Shown: positions 1 to 9,733, counted from the stretch's first letter. The stretch is 41,190 nt of DNA from Candidatus Accumulibacter meliphilus (GCA_003332265.1 QPGA01000003.1:1-41190); one strand, 5' to 3'. The notes: generated by a model not told the origin, from the letters alone. Numbers and translations: made by a program.

Positions 1-390
1 CTCGCCCGGCCTGTCCCTCGCGGGCGTCCGGTTGGTCTTGCGCTTGACCACGTGATGGGGCTTCCCGTGTTGCGTCTGCCTTCCTCTTCCACACATGCCG
101 TCACCAATACCCCGGCGGAACCACAGACTGCGTTTCGCTCGCATTCGCCTGTGACGACGGCCTTCCCCGTATTAACGCCGGGTCGGCTTCCGCATCACCC
201 TTTTCGGGGCCTGCTCAGTGTTCATGCATATTACGGCCTGCGTGGTCGCCAAGTCCCTTACAGGACCCTCTACACCAGAGGCTTCAGCCGCTTCGTTACC
301 TCCACGACTGCTCCAGTTGCTACCGGCCGGAGCGAAAGTTGCCGGGCGGGATTCGCACCCGCTGAAAGACAGCGCCTTAGCACGGCGCAC
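1..390 (-). mobile_element. 5' portion of a probable group II intron (cut by window edge)
   Basis: Read on the minus strand, the segment begins at 390 with GTGCG, the canonical group II intron 5' end. It continues as dense, highly structured non-coding sequence typical of domain I, with GGTAGCAACTGGAGC, GGTAACGAAGCGG and a GCGGG/CCCGC stem-loop near 346-362. No credible protein is encoded on either strand. A 72-codon open frame starting at the intron's own GTG looks like chance. The reverse-transcriptase/maturase gene would lie beyond position 1. The insertion lies about 50 bp beyond a minus-strand terminator (438-463), not right against the hairpin as for classical bacterial class C introns. 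The assignment rests on pattern recognition, without a fold. Confidence 0.62.
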
Positions 391-432
391 GTTAAACAGG
401 GGCTAGCAGCGTAGAGAAGAGCCGGTCCAGCA

Positions 433-465
433 ATGAAAAACGGGGGCGTGTGCCCCCGTCTTGTT
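433..465 (-). terminator. Rho-independent terminator downstream of sodB
   Basis: On the minus strand an 8-bp GC stem (ACGGGGGC / GCCCCCGT, positions 440-461) with a 4-nt loop is followed by TTTTTCATT. It is the first good terminator after the sodB stop. The sodB transcript would therefore carry the whole dispersed repeat at 492-617 in its 3' UTR. Confidence 0.75.
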
Positions 466-491
466 TGGCAAGGATGCTGCTCGTTGCCACT

Positions 492-617
492 TAATGTGAA
501 AGTCGCGCCAGCGACTCACGAATCTCCCTTCTCCCCTTGCGGGAGACGGGTCGGGGAAGAGGGGGAGACGGTCATGCCTTGCATGATTTGGGGTGTCTCC
601 ACGTGTCATGACCGTTA
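492..617 (+). repeat. Dispersed three-hairpin repeat, copy 1
   Basis: This 126-bp element begins TAATGTGAAAG and ends CATGACCGTTA. It is nearly identical to copies at 16194-16319 and 36024-36148 and shares its ends with 40387-40589. It contains three inverted repeats: GTCGC/GCGAC (502-514), a CTCCC/GGGAG stem (about 531-545), and GTCATG-type arms flanking the right third. Its terminal TTA (615-617) is, on the minus strand, the TAA stop codon of sodB. Confidence 0.9.
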
Positions 618-1202
618 GCCGGCGAAGTTGGTCTCGGCGAAGCTCCAGTTGGCGAGCTGGGCGAGGAAGGTCTCGACGAACTTCGGACGCATGTTGCGGT
701 AGTCGACGTAGTAAGCGTGTTCCCATACGTCGATGCACAACAGGGCCTTGTCGCCGGTGGTCAGCGGCGTGCCGGCAGCCCCCATGTTGACGATGTCCAC
801 CGACCCGTCGGCCTTCTTGACCAGCCAGGTCCAGCCCGAACCGAAATTACCGACTGCGGAAGCCTGGAAGGCCTTGCTGAACTCTGCAAACGAGCCCCAC
901 TTGGCGTCGATCGCCGCGGCCAGCGCGCCGGCGGGCGCGCCACCACCCGCGGGTTTCAGGCAGTTCCAGAAGAAGCTGTGGTTCCAGACCTGCGCCGAGT
1001 TGTTGTAGATGCCGCCAGCGGGCGCTGACTTGACGATTGCTTCGAGGTCAAGGGCTTCGTATTCGCTGCCCTTGATCAGGTTGTTGAGGTTCGTGACGTA
1101 GGCTTGATGGTGCTTGCCGTAGTGGTATTCGAGCGTCTCCTGCGACATGTGCGGCGCCAGAGCGTCGATGGCAAAGGGAAGTTGCGGCAGTTGATGTTCC
1201 AT
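615..1202 (-). CDS. sodB: Superoxide dismutase [Fe]
   Basis: This cytoplasmic enzyme dismutates superoxide to O2 and H2O2. The 195-residue protein has the normal family length. Visible metal ligands are His27 (in YHYGKHHQAY), His75 (in QVWNHSFFW), and Asp and His in the DVWEHAYY motif near residues 158-162. The Gln in NNSAQVWNH is the Fe-type position, which favours iron over manganese. The start is preceded by GGAGG seven bases upstream. The gene lies 110 bp downstream of xseA on the same strand. That gap carries a perfect tandem 11-bp repeat (ACAGGGTGAAA twice, 1226-1247, plus strand). The stop codon TAA is contributed by the end of dispersed repeat copy 1, so the 3' UTR is made of that repeat up to the terminator at 433-465. 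Confidence 0.96.
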   Translation of the reverse strand: MEHQLPQLPFAIDALAPHMSQETLEYHYGKHHQAYVTNLNNLIKGSEYEALDLEAIVKSAPAGGIYNNSAQVWNHSFFWNCLKPAGGGAPAGALAAAIDAKWGSFAEFSKAFQASAVGNFGSGWTWLVKKADGSVDIVNMGAAGTPLTTGDKALLCIDVWEHAYYVDYRNMRPKFVETFLAQLANWSFAETNFAG

Positions 1203-1312
1203 TGTTGTCCTCCGTGACGGCGGTTACAGGGTGAAAACAGGGTGAAAACGAGCGCGGTGAATGGATCTGGTGAAGATTTTCTCTTCATCCGTGGATCGGC
1301 GACTGCGGGATT

Positions 1313-2734
1313 CTATGCGCGGCCCGCGGTACTGGCAATGCCGCTTGTTGCAAAAGCCATTCCGTCCGGTCCGCCATGATCCGCGAAAAGTGCGGTCACC
1401 TCGGCCTCGAACCGTCCACGGTGCAACAAGACAGCGATTCGTGCGCTTGGTTCCAGCTGGCCGCTGTCACGGACGATTTCGCCCTGTGCGTTGGTGACGA
1501 CGCTGTAACCGCGCGCCAGGACTGCCTGTGGGTTGAGGTGCGCGAGCCCGGCAGCCAGCCGTTCGAGGTCGGCACGCCTGGCGTGTTGCGCTTCCTGCCA
1601 GGCGCTGCGCAGCTGCGGTGCCAGCGCGGCCAGCCGACCGCCGTGGCGCGCCGGGTCCGGGCGCTTGAGCAGCAGGCGACGGCTGAGCTGGGTCAGTTCG
1701 CCGCGCGCACGGCTGCTGGCCTGGAGCAGGCCGGTGCCGAGCTGGCGTTGCAGATTGCGCAGACGTTCGCGATGCTGGGCCAGGTACTGCGCCGGGTGCT
1801 GCAGGCGGCGGGCCAGCCAGTCGAGCTGTTGGCTGCGTTGTTCGAGAAGCTGCTCGATCTGTCGGCGCAGCGCGCTTTGCGAGGTGGCGAGACGAGCCAG
1901 CAGGCCGGCCTGCTCGGGGGCGGCAAGTTCGGCGGCAGCGGTCGGCGTCGGCGCCCGCTGATCGGCGGCGAAGTCGGCGATGCTGAAGTCGGTTTCGTGG
2001 CCGATACCACAGATCACCGGCAGCGGACAGGCGCGGATCGCGCGCGCCACGCCCTCGTCGTTGAACGCCCAGAGGTCTTCCATGCTGCCGCCGCCGCGGC
2101 AGACGATCAGCACTTCGCAGTCGCGGCGCTCGCCGGCACGGCGAATGGCGTCGGCAATTTGCGCGCCAGCCCCGTCGCCCTGCACCGGCGTCGGGTAGAG
2201 GACGATGCGCACCTGCGGGGCGCGCCGCGCGAGCGTTGTCAGCACGTCGCGCAGAGCTGCCGCCTGCAGCGAGGTGACGACCCCGACACAGCGTGGGAAC
2301 GCGGGCAGGGCGCGTTTGTCGGCGCTGGCGAAGAGCCCTTCGGCTGCGAGCTTTTCCTTGCGACGGAGGAACTGTTCGTAGAGGTTGCCGACGCCGCCGC
2401 GGCGCGCCGCTTCGACGTTGAGCTGGAAGTCGCCGCGCGCCTCGTAGAGCGTGACCAGTACCCGCGCTTCGATTTGCTGGCCATTTTCCAGCTGCCAGCC
2501 GAGCACTTGTGCGCGGCTGCGGAACATTACGCAGCGCACCTGTGCGGCGGCATCCTTGAGCGAGAAGTAGACATGTCCGGAAGCTGCGCGGCTGAGGTTG
2601 GAGACCTCGCCGGCCACCCAGCACAGCGGAAAAGCGGCCTCGAGTCGCTCGCGGACGAGGCGATTGAGCATGGCCACGGGGATCACCGGAGGGATCGTGG
2701 GGAAGGAGTTGCTGGGGGGGACGGTCTCGGCCAT
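1313..2734 (-). CDS. xseA: Exodeoxyribonuclease VII large subunit
   Basis: This is the catalytic large subunit of the single-strand-specific exonuclease VII, which works with XseB in DNA repair. The protein is 473 residues, normal for the family. An N-terminal OB-fold (about residues 20-110, with GEVSNLSRAASGHVYFSLKD) is followed by the nuclease domain with RGGGSMEDLWAFNDE and GHETDFSIADFAADQRAPTP, both family signatures. A long Arg/Gln/Leu-rich helical region (about 280-400) matches the known extended coiled coil. xseB is not adjacent. The gene is divergent from exbB. Long open frames on the opposite strand are shadows caused by high GC. Confidence 0.95.
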   Translation of the reverse strand: MAETVPPSNSFPTIPPVIPVAMLNRLVRERLEAAFPLCWVAGEVSNLSRAASGHVYFSLKDAAAQVRCVMFRSRAQVLGWQLENGQQIEARVLVTLYEARGDFQLNVEAARRGGVGNLYEQFLRRKEKLAAEGLFASADKRALPAFPRCVGVVTSLQAAALRDVLTTLARRAPQVRIVLYPTPVQGDGAGAQIADAIRRAGERRDCEVLIVCRGGGSMEDLWAFNDEGVARAIRACPLPVICGIGHETDFSIADFAADQRAPTPTAAAELAAPEQAGLLARLATSQSALRRQIEQLLEQRSQQLDWLARRLQHPAQYLAQHRERLRNLQRQLGTGLLQASSRARGELTQLSRRLLLKRPDPARHGGRLAALAPQLRSAWQEAQHARRADLERLAAGLAHLNPQAVLARGYSVVTNAQGEIVRDSGQLEPSARIAVLLHRGRFEAEVTALFADHGGPDGMAFATSGIASTAGRA

Positions 2735-3110
2735 CCGCGAATTCTACATGCCTTGCCGCATCGGGCGCCGACGGGCGTGTTCCGGCGGTCCGGCGGGCCC
2801 TTCCTTGTCGATCCGGATGGCGCCCACGAGCACCGCTGTTGGCACTCGCCGCGCCTGTGCCTTGCTCGCTCGACAGGCGCCGCGAAAAAACGCTTGCCCG
2901 GCCGCCACTTGGACCGCTTGCCAACAGGCTGGCAGCACTTTTGTCCACAGCTTCTGTGGATTGCCGATCTGCGGGCCAGAGGGCGTGAGTTGCCTGGCGT
3001 TCGCGCGCAGCGCTGCGCAGAGGCTGGAGCTGGTTCGCAGCGTTTCGGCACTTGCCGCAAATGCTGGCGCAGGCTAAAGTTCCCCCCTTGAAAATCATCT
3101 GGGGTGCACC
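2735..3110. other. Intergenic region between divergent xseA and exbB
   Basis: I see no convincing gene in these 376 bases. The segment must hold the divergent promoters. It contains a perfect inverted repeat TCCACAG-ctt-CTGTGGA (2944-2960), embedded between sequences resembling degenerate DnaA boxes (2941-2949 and 2955-2963), and a candidate exbB promoter at 3052-3080. Confidence 0.6.
3052..3080 (+). promoter_or_regulatory. Candidate sigma-70 promoter of the exbB-exbD-lpxK operon
   Basis: TTGCCG (3052-3057) and TAAAGT (3075-3080) are separated by 17 bp and lie about 30 bp upstream of the exbB start. The match is reasonable but based on consensus alone. Confidence 0.35.
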
Positions 3111-3719
3111 GTGTTTTCCATCGTTCAGGCTGCTGGTTGGCCCATCTGGCCCTTGCTGCTGGCGTCGATCGTGGCTGTGGCGCTGATTATCGAGCGCCTG
3201 GTGGCGCTGCGTCGAGTCAAAGTCGTGCCGCCCGACCTGCTGCAGCGGGTGGTCACCGAGTTCCGGCAACGCGGTGTAACGCAGGCGATGGTCGTCGATC
3301 TGGAAGCGCATTCGCCCCTTGGCCGGGTGCTTGCCGCCGGTCTGCGCAACGAGGCCAGTTCGCGCGAAATCATGAAAGAGTCGATCGAGGAGGCTGGCAG
3401 CGTCGTCTCGCACGAGCTCGAACGCTATCTGACGACGCTCGGCACCATTGCCTCGATCAGCCCCTTGATGGGCCTCTTCGGCACCATCGTCGGCATGATC
3501 GAAATCTTCGCGTCGCAGTCGCCCAGCGGCAGCAACCCGATGCAGCTGGCACACGGGATTTCGATTGCCCTCTACAACACCGGCTTTGGGCTGATGATTG
3601 CCATTCCGAGCATGATCTTCTGGCGCCACTTCCGGGCCCTCGTTTCCACTTTCGTCATCGATATGCAGCAACAGGCGGTGCGTCTGGTCGAAGTCCTGCA
3701 CGGCGAACGCCGGTCCTGA
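3111..3719 (+). CDS. exbB: ExbB/TolQ-family proton channel subunit
   Basis: This inner-membrane protein pairs with ExbD to use the proton motive force, energising TonB- or Tol-type envelope work. It is 202 residues. An N-terminal membrane segment spans about residues 8-26 (GWPIWPLLLASIVAVALIIE). The conserved MotA/TolQ/ExbB core follows, with TLGTIASISPLMGLFGTIVGMIEIF and a final hydrophobic helix GISIALYNTGFGLMIAIPSM. The chosen start is GTG at 3111. It is first of a tight run exbB-exbD-lpxK-ycaR-kdsB. In many betaproteobacteria this ExbBD pair sits next to lipid A genes rather than tonB, and no tonB is seen here. Confidence 0.93.
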   Translation: MFSIVQAAGWPIWPLLLASIVAVALIIERLVALRRVKVVPPDLLQRVVTEFRQRGVTQAMVVDLEAHSPLGRVLAAGLRNEASSREIMKESIEEAGSVVSHELERYLTTLGTIASISPLMGLFGTIVGMIEIFASQSPSGSNPMQLAHGISIALYNTGFGLMIAIPSMIFWRHFRALVSTFVIDMQQQAVRLVEVLHGERRS

Positions 3720-3729
3720 GGAGGCGAGG

Positions 3730-4146
3730 ATGAACTTTCGCCGCGGTCGCAGCAGTGACGTTCCCGAGATCAACCTGATTCCGTTCATCGATGTGCTGCT
3801 GGTGATCATCATCTTTCTGATGCTGACGACCACCTACGCCAAGTTCTCCGGGCTGGAGATCAACCTGCCGACGGCCGACGCCAGCAAGCAGAACGAACCG
3901 CCCAATGAAGTCAGCGTCAGCGTGACCCAGTCCGGTCAGGTGCTGGTCAACAAGGCGCCGCTCGACGCGGTCAGCGTGCAGGCGATCAGTGATGCCTTGC
4001 GCCGTGCCGCCGGCGACGCCAAGGACCCGGTGATCGTCATCAACGCCGATGCCAAGGCCACGCACCAGAGCGTGGTGGACGTCATGCAGGCCGCTCAGGC
4101 CGCCGGTTACCCGCGCATTTCCTTCGCCACGCAATCGCCGCGCTGA
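3730..4146 (+). CDS. exbD: ExbD/TolR-family biopolymer transport protein
   Basis: This is the partner of ExbB: one membrane helix plus a periplasmic domain, 138 residues. The single transmembrane segment (about residues 16-38) contains the essential proton-path aspartate at Asp21 in NLIPFIDVLLV. The rest is the typical periplasmic fold, with VNKAPLD and VIVINADAKATHQSVVDVMQAA. It starts 10 bp after exbB behind a GAGGCGAGG ribosome-binding site. Its TGA overlaps the lpxK ATG, which implies translational coupling. Confidence 0.94.
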   Translation: MNFRRGRSSDVPEINLIPFIDVLLVIIIFLMLTTTYAKFSGLEINLPTADASKQNEPPNEVSVSVTQSGQVLVNKAPLDAVSVQAISDALRRAAGDAKDPVIVINADAKATHQSVVDVMQAAQAAGYPRISFATQSPR

Positions 4147-5210
4147 TGGCCGCTGGCGGCCTCGCGAGTAGCCTTCCCCGGCGCTGGTACGAGCGCCGTC
4201 TGACTCCCGCCCTGTGGCCGCTACTGCCGCTGTCCTGGCTGTTCGCCGGGCTCGCCGGGCTGCGCCGCTGGCTGTTCCGCTGCGGGGTATTGCGCACGCA
4301 GCGGCTGCCAGCGCCGGTGATCGTCGTCGGCAACCTGACCGTCGGCGGTAGCGGCAAGACGCCGCTGGTGCTGTGGCTGGTCGAGCGCCTGCGCGAAGCG
4401 GGTTGGCGACCCGGGATCATCAGCGGCGGCTATGGTGGCAGTGGCCGTGGCGCGGGCGTGCACGCGGTGGCCGCCGGCTCGTCGCCGGCGCTGGTTGGCG
4501 ATGAGCCGCTGCTGCTCGCGCGGCGTAGCGGCGTGCCGGTCTTCGTCGGTCGCGATCGCGTGGCGGCCGGGCAAGCATTGCTGGCCGCCCATGGCGAATG
4601 TGACGTGATCGTCTCCGACGATGGCCTGCAGCATTATCGTTTGCAGCGGGCGGTCGAAGTGGTGGTTTTCGACGGGCGTGGCGTCGGTAATGGCTGGCTG
4701 CTGCCCGCGGGTCCCCTGCGCGAGCCACTGCAGCGCTTGGCGGGAGTCGCCGCGGTGGTCTGGAACGGCCGCCGCGAGCCCCTGGTGGCTGATGCCGCCA
4801 GCGCTTGTCCACAGTTCGACATGCGCCTCCTCGGTCAGCGTTTCGTCGCTGCCGGCGGGCCTGCCGGTAGAGCTGCCGACAGTTGCGAGGCGGCGTCCTT
4901 GCGCGCTTGCAAACTATACGCGCTGGCCGGCATCGGCGATCCCGGTCGTTTTTTCGCGCAACTGCAGGCGCTGGGGCTGGAGTTCGAGGCCCATCCCTTT
5001 CCCGATCACCATCCCTACACGGCCGCCGACCTGGCCTTTGCCAGCAACGGCGTGCTGCTGATGACCGAGAAAGATGCGGTAAAATGTGCGCCGATTGTGA
5101 CCGGCGAGGCTTGGCTTCTGCCGGTCGACGCGGTCATCAGCGGCCCGCCGGGTGGCGCTGATCTTTTCGAGATAATTCTGGAGAAACTCAATGGACGCAC
5201 GACTGCTTGA
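4146..5210 (+). CDS. lpxK: Tetraacyldisaccharide 4'-kinase
   Basis: LpxK phosphorylates the 4' position of the lipid A disaccharide precursor at the inner face of the cytoplasmic membrane. The 354-residue protein has a hydrophobic N-terminal anchor (about residues 22-42). The Walker A-like motif GGSGKTP follows in [20 protein letters not shown] (about 57-76). Other signatures are [25 protein letters not shown] and, near the C-terminus, FPDHHPY and MTEKDAVKC. It overlaps exbD at the start, and ycaR by 20 bp at its 3' end. Confidence 0.95.
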   Translation: MAAGGLASSLPRRWYERRLTPALWPLLPLSWLFAGLAGLRRWLFRCGVLRTQRLPAPVIVVGNLTVGGSGKTPLVLWLVERLREAGWRPGIISGGYGGSGRGAGVHAVAAGSSPALVGDEPLLLARRSGVPVFVGRDRVAAGQALLAAHGECDVIVSDDGLQHYRLQRAVEVVVFDGRGVGNGWLLPAGPLREPLQRLAGVAAVVWNGRREPLVADAASACPQFDMRLLGQRFVAAGGPAGRAADSCEAASLRACKLYALAGIGDPGRFFAQLQALGLEFEAHPFPDHHPYTAADLAFASNGVLLMTEKDAVKCAPIVTGEAWLLPVDAVISGPPGGADLFEIILEKLNGRTTA

Positions 5211-5370
5211 TATTCTCGTCTGCCCGATCTGCAAGGCCAACCTCGAATACCGCAAGCCGCAGTCGGAGCTGGTCTGCAAGCCCTGCAAGCTGGCTTTCCC
5301 GGTCCGCGACGGTATCCCGATCATGTTGCAGGATGAAGCCCGTCCGCTGACCACCACCGACGACGCCTGA
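5191..5370 (+). CDS. ycaR: Trm112-family small zinc-ribbon-like protein
   Basis: This 59-residue protein of the Trm112/UPF0434 family begins [15 protein letters not shown]. Four cysteines are arranged as two CPxC/CxxC knuckles (CPICK, CKPCK), followed by the conserved [11 protein letters not shown]. The exact bacterial role is unclear; yeast and archaeal relatives activate methyltransferases. It starts within the last 20 bases of lpxK. It sits between lpxK and kdsB as in many proteobacteria, which supports its being real despite its size. Confidence 0.9.
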   Translation: MDARLLDILVCPICKANLEYRKPQSELVCKPCKLAFPVRDGIPIMLQDEARPLTTTDDA

Positions 5371-5394
5371 GCGCCACCTCCAAGGATGCCTGCG

Positions 5395-6174
5395 ATGCCG
5401 TTCAAGGTGGTCATTCCGGCGCGCTACGCGTCGACCCGCTTGCCGGGCAAGCCACTGCTCGACCTGGCCGGCAAGCCGATGGTCGTGCGCGTCGCCGAGC
5501 GGGCGATTTTGTCCGGGGCCGACGAGGTGCTGGTCGCCAGCGACCATCCACAGGTGCTGGCGGCGGCCGAGCAGCATGGCCTGCGCGCCCTGCTGACCCG
5601 TGTCGATCATGTCAGCGGGACCGATCGCCTGGCGGAGGTGGTCGAGGCCACCGGCTGGAGCGACGACACCGTGGTGGTCAATGTGCAGGGCGACGAGCCC
5701 CTCATTGACCCGCTGCTGATTGCCCAGACCGCGGCCCAGCTGGCACAGAGCGGCGCCGACATCGCCACCCTTGCGCACGCGGTCGTCGATGCCGCTGATT
5801 TCTTCAACCCACATGTGGTCAAGGTGGTGCTCGCGGCCAGTGGCGACGCGCTGTATTTTTCGCGAGCGCCGATTCCTTACGCACGCGACCACTTCGCACG
5901 CGAGGCCGGCGGCGAAACGCTGCCCGCGCAGATGCTTGCCTATCGGCACGTCGGACTGTACGCCTATCGGGCGCGTTTCCTGCGCACCTATGCCAGTCTG
6001 GCGCCTTCGCCGCTGGAAAGCCTGGAGGCTCTCGAGCAGTTGCGTGCCCTGTGGCACGGCTTTCGCATCAACGTCGCGATTGCCGATCAGCTGCCGGCTG
6101 CTGGCGTCGATACGCCTGCCGATGCGCAGCGTGTTCAGGCATGGTTCAAAAAGTTTGACCGTGCGCCAGTTTGA
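5395..6174 (+). CDS. kdsB: 3-deoxy-manno-octulosonate cytidylyltransferase
   Basis: KdsB activates Kdo as CMP-Kdo for LPS inner core synthesis. The protein is about 259 residues. It has the nucleotidyltransferase signature [17 protein letters not shown] at the N-terminus, then [23 protein letters not shown] and [11 protein letters not shown]. An in-frame ATG exists three codons earlier (5386), but AAGGA lies at the right distance (about 8 bases) only for 5395, which also gives the usual [11 protein letters not shown] start. Together with lpxK and rfaE2 it belongs to lipid A/core assembly. Confidence 0.95.
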   Translation: MPFKVVIPARYASTRLPGKPLLDLAGKPMVVRVAERAILSGADEVLVASDHPQVLAAAEQHGLRALLTRVDHVSGTDRLAEVVEATGWSDDTVVVNVQGDEPLIDPLLIAQTAAQLAQSGADIATLAHAVVDAADFFNPHVVKVVLAASGDALYFSRAPIPYARDHFAREAGGETLPAQMLAYRHVGLYAYRARFLRTYASLAPSPLESLEALEQLRALWHGFRINVAIADQLPAAGVDTPADAQRVQAWFKKFDRAPV

Positions 6175-6244
6175 GGGTAAGTTGCAGCGTATTGGTCACG
6201 ACAACGTGTTGGCAGCAGCCGCTAACTGAACTGCAAGTGTCTGA

Positions 6245-6943
<699 letters not shown>

Positions 6944-7041
6944 CGCGCCGTCAATGACGGTGGATCGGAAAATTGCCTCTGCGCAGTTCGCCCCAGGCAC
7001 GACCCGCAGGCGCACAAAGGGTGTTAAAAGTCGGTTTTTTG

Positions 7042-7068
7042 TTGTTTGAGTCGCGGATGAGGTAAATT
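7042..7068 (+). promoter_or_regulatory. Weak candidate promoter of hppA
   Basis: TTGTTT (7042-7047) and TAAATT (7063-7068) are separated by only 15 bp, in the T-rich part of the 179-bp adk-hppA gap. Spacing is short, so support is weak. The hppA ribosome-binding site GAGGGAGG (7109-7116) is strong. Confidence 0.25.
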
Positions 7069-7122
7069 CGAGCCACGGGGAGTTTCCCTGGGAGCTGGGA
7101 ACTTTAGAGAGGGAGGTTGTAT

Positions 7123-9582
7123 ATGGGTTATCTGGTGTTCGCGCTGCTATGCGCGCTCATTGCAGTGGGTTACGGCGCCGCAATGACTAAATGGATTCTC
7201 GGCTTGCCCGCCGGAAATCCAAAAATGCAGGAGATTGCCAAAGCCATTCAGGAAGGCGCCTCTGCATATCTCAACAAGCAATACACCACTATCGGCATCG
7301 TCGGTGCCGTACTCTTCGTGGTCATTTGGCTGGCCCTCGGCATGGCCATGGCCATGGGCTTCCTGATCGGCGCCGTTCTGTCGGGAGCCACCGGCTTCAT
7401 CGGCATGAACGTTTCGGTACGGGCCAATGTGCGCACCGCCGAAGCCGCGCGCAACGGCATTGCCGCGGCGCTCGATGTCGCCTTCAAGGGGGGTGCAATT
7501 ACCGGCATGCTGGTCGTTGGCCTGGGCCTGCTCGGCGTCGCCGGCTACTACGCCATTCTCAGAGAGCCGGGCGGCGATCTGCACCATACGGTTCAACCGC
7601 TGATTGGTCTGGCCTTCGGCGGATCGCTGATTTCGATCTTTGCTCGTCTGGGCGGTGGCATCTTCACCAAGGGTGCTGACGTCGGCGCCGACCTGGTCGG
7701 CAAGGTCGAGGCCGGCATTCCGGAAGACGACCCACGCAACCCGGCGGTCATCGCCGACAACGTCGGCGACAACGTCGGCGACTGCGCGGGCATGGCTGCC
7801 GACCTCTTCGAGACCTACGGGGTGACCGTGGTGGCGACGATGGTGCTTGGCGCGATGATGCTCCAGGGCGTCCCTGGCGCCAACGACAACCTGATCATCT
7901 ACCCGCTGGTCCTCGGTGGCGTTTCAATCATTGCCTCGATCATTGGCTGCTTCTTCGTCAAGGCCAACGATGGCGGCAAGATCATGAACGCGCTCTACCG
8001 CGGCCTGGCCGTGGCTGGCGCCCTGGCCTTGGTCGCCTTCTATCCGGTGACCAGGATGCTGCTCGGCGACGGTGTGACGCTGGCCGACGGCAGTTTGATC
8101 AGCTCGGGGAGCATTTTCTGGGCGGCGGCCGTCGGTCTGGTTCTGACCGGCCTGCTGGTGTGGATCACCGAGTACTACACCGCGACCGAGTTTTCGCCGG
8201 TCAGAGGTGTTGCCGAAGCTTCGACCACCGGTCACGGCACCAACATCATCGCCGGCCTGGCCGTGTCGATGAAAGCCTGCGCGTTGCCGGTACTCTCCGT
8301 CTGCGCGGCAATTTACGTCACCTATGCGCTGGCCGGTCTGTACGGCATCGCCATCGCCGCGACCGCGATGCTGTCAATGTCCGGGATCATCGTTGCCCTC
8401 GACGCCTACGGACCGATTACCGACAACGCTGGCGGTATCGCCGAAATGGCGGGTTTGCCGTCGTCGGTGCGTGATGTCACCGACCCGCTCGACGCGGTGG
8501 GCAATACCACCAAAGCGGTGACCAAAGGCTACGCGATCGGCTCCGCCGGTCTGGCCGCGCTGGTCCTGTTCGCCGATTACACGCACGCCCTCGAAGCGAG
8601 CTTCGGTGCCACCCTGAGCTTTGATCTCTCCAATCACATGGTGATCATCGGTCTCTTCCTCGGCGGTCTGATTCCCTACCTCTTCGCGGCCATGGCGATG
8701 GAGGCGGTGGGTCGTGCGGCCGGTTCCGTGGTCGTCGAGGTACGCCGGCAGTTCGCGGAAATCAAGGGCATCATGGAAGGCACGGCGAAGCCGGATTACT
8801 CCCGTGCCGTCGGTATGCTGACCGCTGCCGCGATCCGCGAAATGATCATCCCCTCGCTGTTGCCGGTGCTGGTACCGGTTGTCGTCGGCCTGCTTCTCGG
8901 TCCGCAGGCGCTTGGTGGCCTGCTGATGGGAACGATCATCACCGGCCTTTTCGTCGCCATCTCGATGACCACCGGTGGTGGCGCCTGGGATAATGCCAAG
9001 AAGCACATCGAGGACGGCAACTTTGGCGGCAAGGGTTCCGAAGCCCACAAGGCATCGGTGACCGGCGATACCGTCGGCGACCCTTACAAGGATACGGCGG
9101 GTCCGGCGGTCAATCCGCTGATCAAGATCATCAACATCGTTGCGCTGATGATCGTGCCCTTGATGGTTCCTGCCGCGGGTGCCAAGCCGATGCCGGCAGC
9201 ACAAGCTCCGGCGGCTTCGGCCGCTTCGGCCGCTCCAGCGGCGGCGATGGCTGCCGCCTTGCCGGGTGCCACGCTGTATTTCGAAGTCGGTTCGGCGGAG
9301 CTGCCGGGTGATGTGGCGATCACGCTTGAAGGCATGCTCCTGCATGTCACAGCCAATGCCGGCGCCAAGCTCGCCATTTCGGGTTTCCACGATGCAAGCG
9401 TTAGCACGGAAGCCAGTGCGGCGCTCTCGACGGACCGTGCCGTGGCTGTCGGTGAAGCGCTGAAAGCGGCTGGAGTTGCCGGAGAGCGTATCGAAGTGAA
9501 CAAACCAGAGTCGATCAATGTCACCATTACCGGCACCGGTGAAGGCGCCGCGGCGCGTCGCGTCGAGGTCAAGGTGAAGTAA
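7123..9582 (+). CDS. hppA: K+-independent H+-translocating pyrophosphatase with C-terminal OmpA-like domain
   Basis: This inner-membrane protein couples pyrophosphate hydrolysis to proton pumping. It is 819 residues, longer than typical ~670-700-residue bacterial enzymes. The active-site loop [19 protein letters not shown] (about residues 186-204) and the Asp-rich [18 protein letters not shown] are intact. The sequence [10 protein letters not shown] has lysine at residue 464, the signature of the K+-independent subfamily. After the last membrane helix there is an Ala/Pro-rich linker (about 685-712). The ~105-residue OmpA-like domain that follows (about 714-819) has [17 protein letters not shown] and a terminal [11 protein letters not shown] 7123 is chosen over an upstream TTG because of the GAGGGAGG six bases before it. 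A strong terminator follows. Confidence 0.96.
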   Translation: MGYLVFALLCALIAVGYGAAMTKWILGLPAGNPKMQEIAKAIQEGASAYLNKQYTTIGIVGAVLFVVIWLALGMAMAMGFLIGAVLSGATGFIGMNVSVRANVRTAEAARNGIAAALDVAFKGGAITGMLVVGLGLLGVAGYYAILREPGGDLHHTVQPLIGLAFGGSLISIFARLGGGIFTKGADVGADLVGKVEAGIPEDDPRNPAVIADNVGDNVGDCAGMAADLFETYGVTVVATMVLGAMMLQGVPGANDNLIIYPLVLGGVSIIASIIGCFFVKANDGGKIMNALYRGLAVAGALALVAFYPVTRMLLGDGVTLADGSLISSGSIFWAAAVGLVLTGLLVWITEYYTATEFSPVRGVAEASTTGHGTNIIAGLAVSMKACALPVLSVCAAIYVTYALAGLYGIAIAATAMLSMSGIIVALDAYGPITDNAGGIAEMAGLPSSVRDVTDPLDAVGNTTKAVTKGYAIGSAGLAALVLFADYTHALEASFGATLSFDLSNHMVIIGLFLGGLIPYLFAAMAMEAVGRAAGSVVVEVRRQFAEIKGIMEGTAKPDYSRAVGMLTAAAIREMIIPSLLPVLVPVVVGLLLGPQALGGLLMGTIITGLFVAISMTTGGGAWDNAKKHIEDGNFGGKGSEAHKASVTGDTVGDPYKDTAGPAVNPLIKIINIVALMIVPLMVPAAGAKPMPAAQAPAASAASAAPAAAMAAALPGATLYFEVGSAELPGDVAITLEGMLLHVTANAGAKLAISGFHDASVSTEASAALSTDRAVAVGEALKAAGVAGERIEVNKPESINVTITGTGEGAAARRVEVKVK

Positions 9583-9654
9583 GTCTAGAGCCCGGTAGTG
9601 GTCGGCAGGGGCGGCGTGTGGCCTATTGGCCTGGCGCTGTACTCTGTCCGAGAA

Positions 9655-9690
9655 ATGAAAAGGGGCCGCATTTATGCGGCCCCCTTTTTT
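9655..9690 (+). terminator. Bidirectional Rho-independent terminator between hppA and the YbhB gene
   Basis: A perfect 9-bp stem GGGGCCGCA/TGCGGCCCC with a TTTA loop (9662-9683) is followed by CTTTTTT on plus. It is preceded by AATGAAAA, giving a U-tract on minus. It serves the convergent hppA and YbhB-family genes. Confidence 0.9.
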
Positions 9691-9733
9691 GTGTCTGCCG
9701 CTTGGCGGTGAGCGGTGTGCTCTGCCGGCTGCT

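Noticed and set aside
346-362. tRNA T-arm-like stem GCGGG-TGCGAAT-CCCGC
   Set aside because: No acceptor, D- or anticodon arm can be built around it; the structure belongs to the intron-like region.
1376-3091. 571-codon open frame opposite xseA
   Set aside because: It is antisense to the clearly identified xseA and its translation has no recognisable domain; an effect of high GC at third positions.
1467-3833. 788-codon minus-strand frame spanning xseA, the intergenic region and exbB
   Set aside because: It overlaps two well-supported genes in other frames, and its Arg/Pro/Ala-rich composition is typical of shadow frames.
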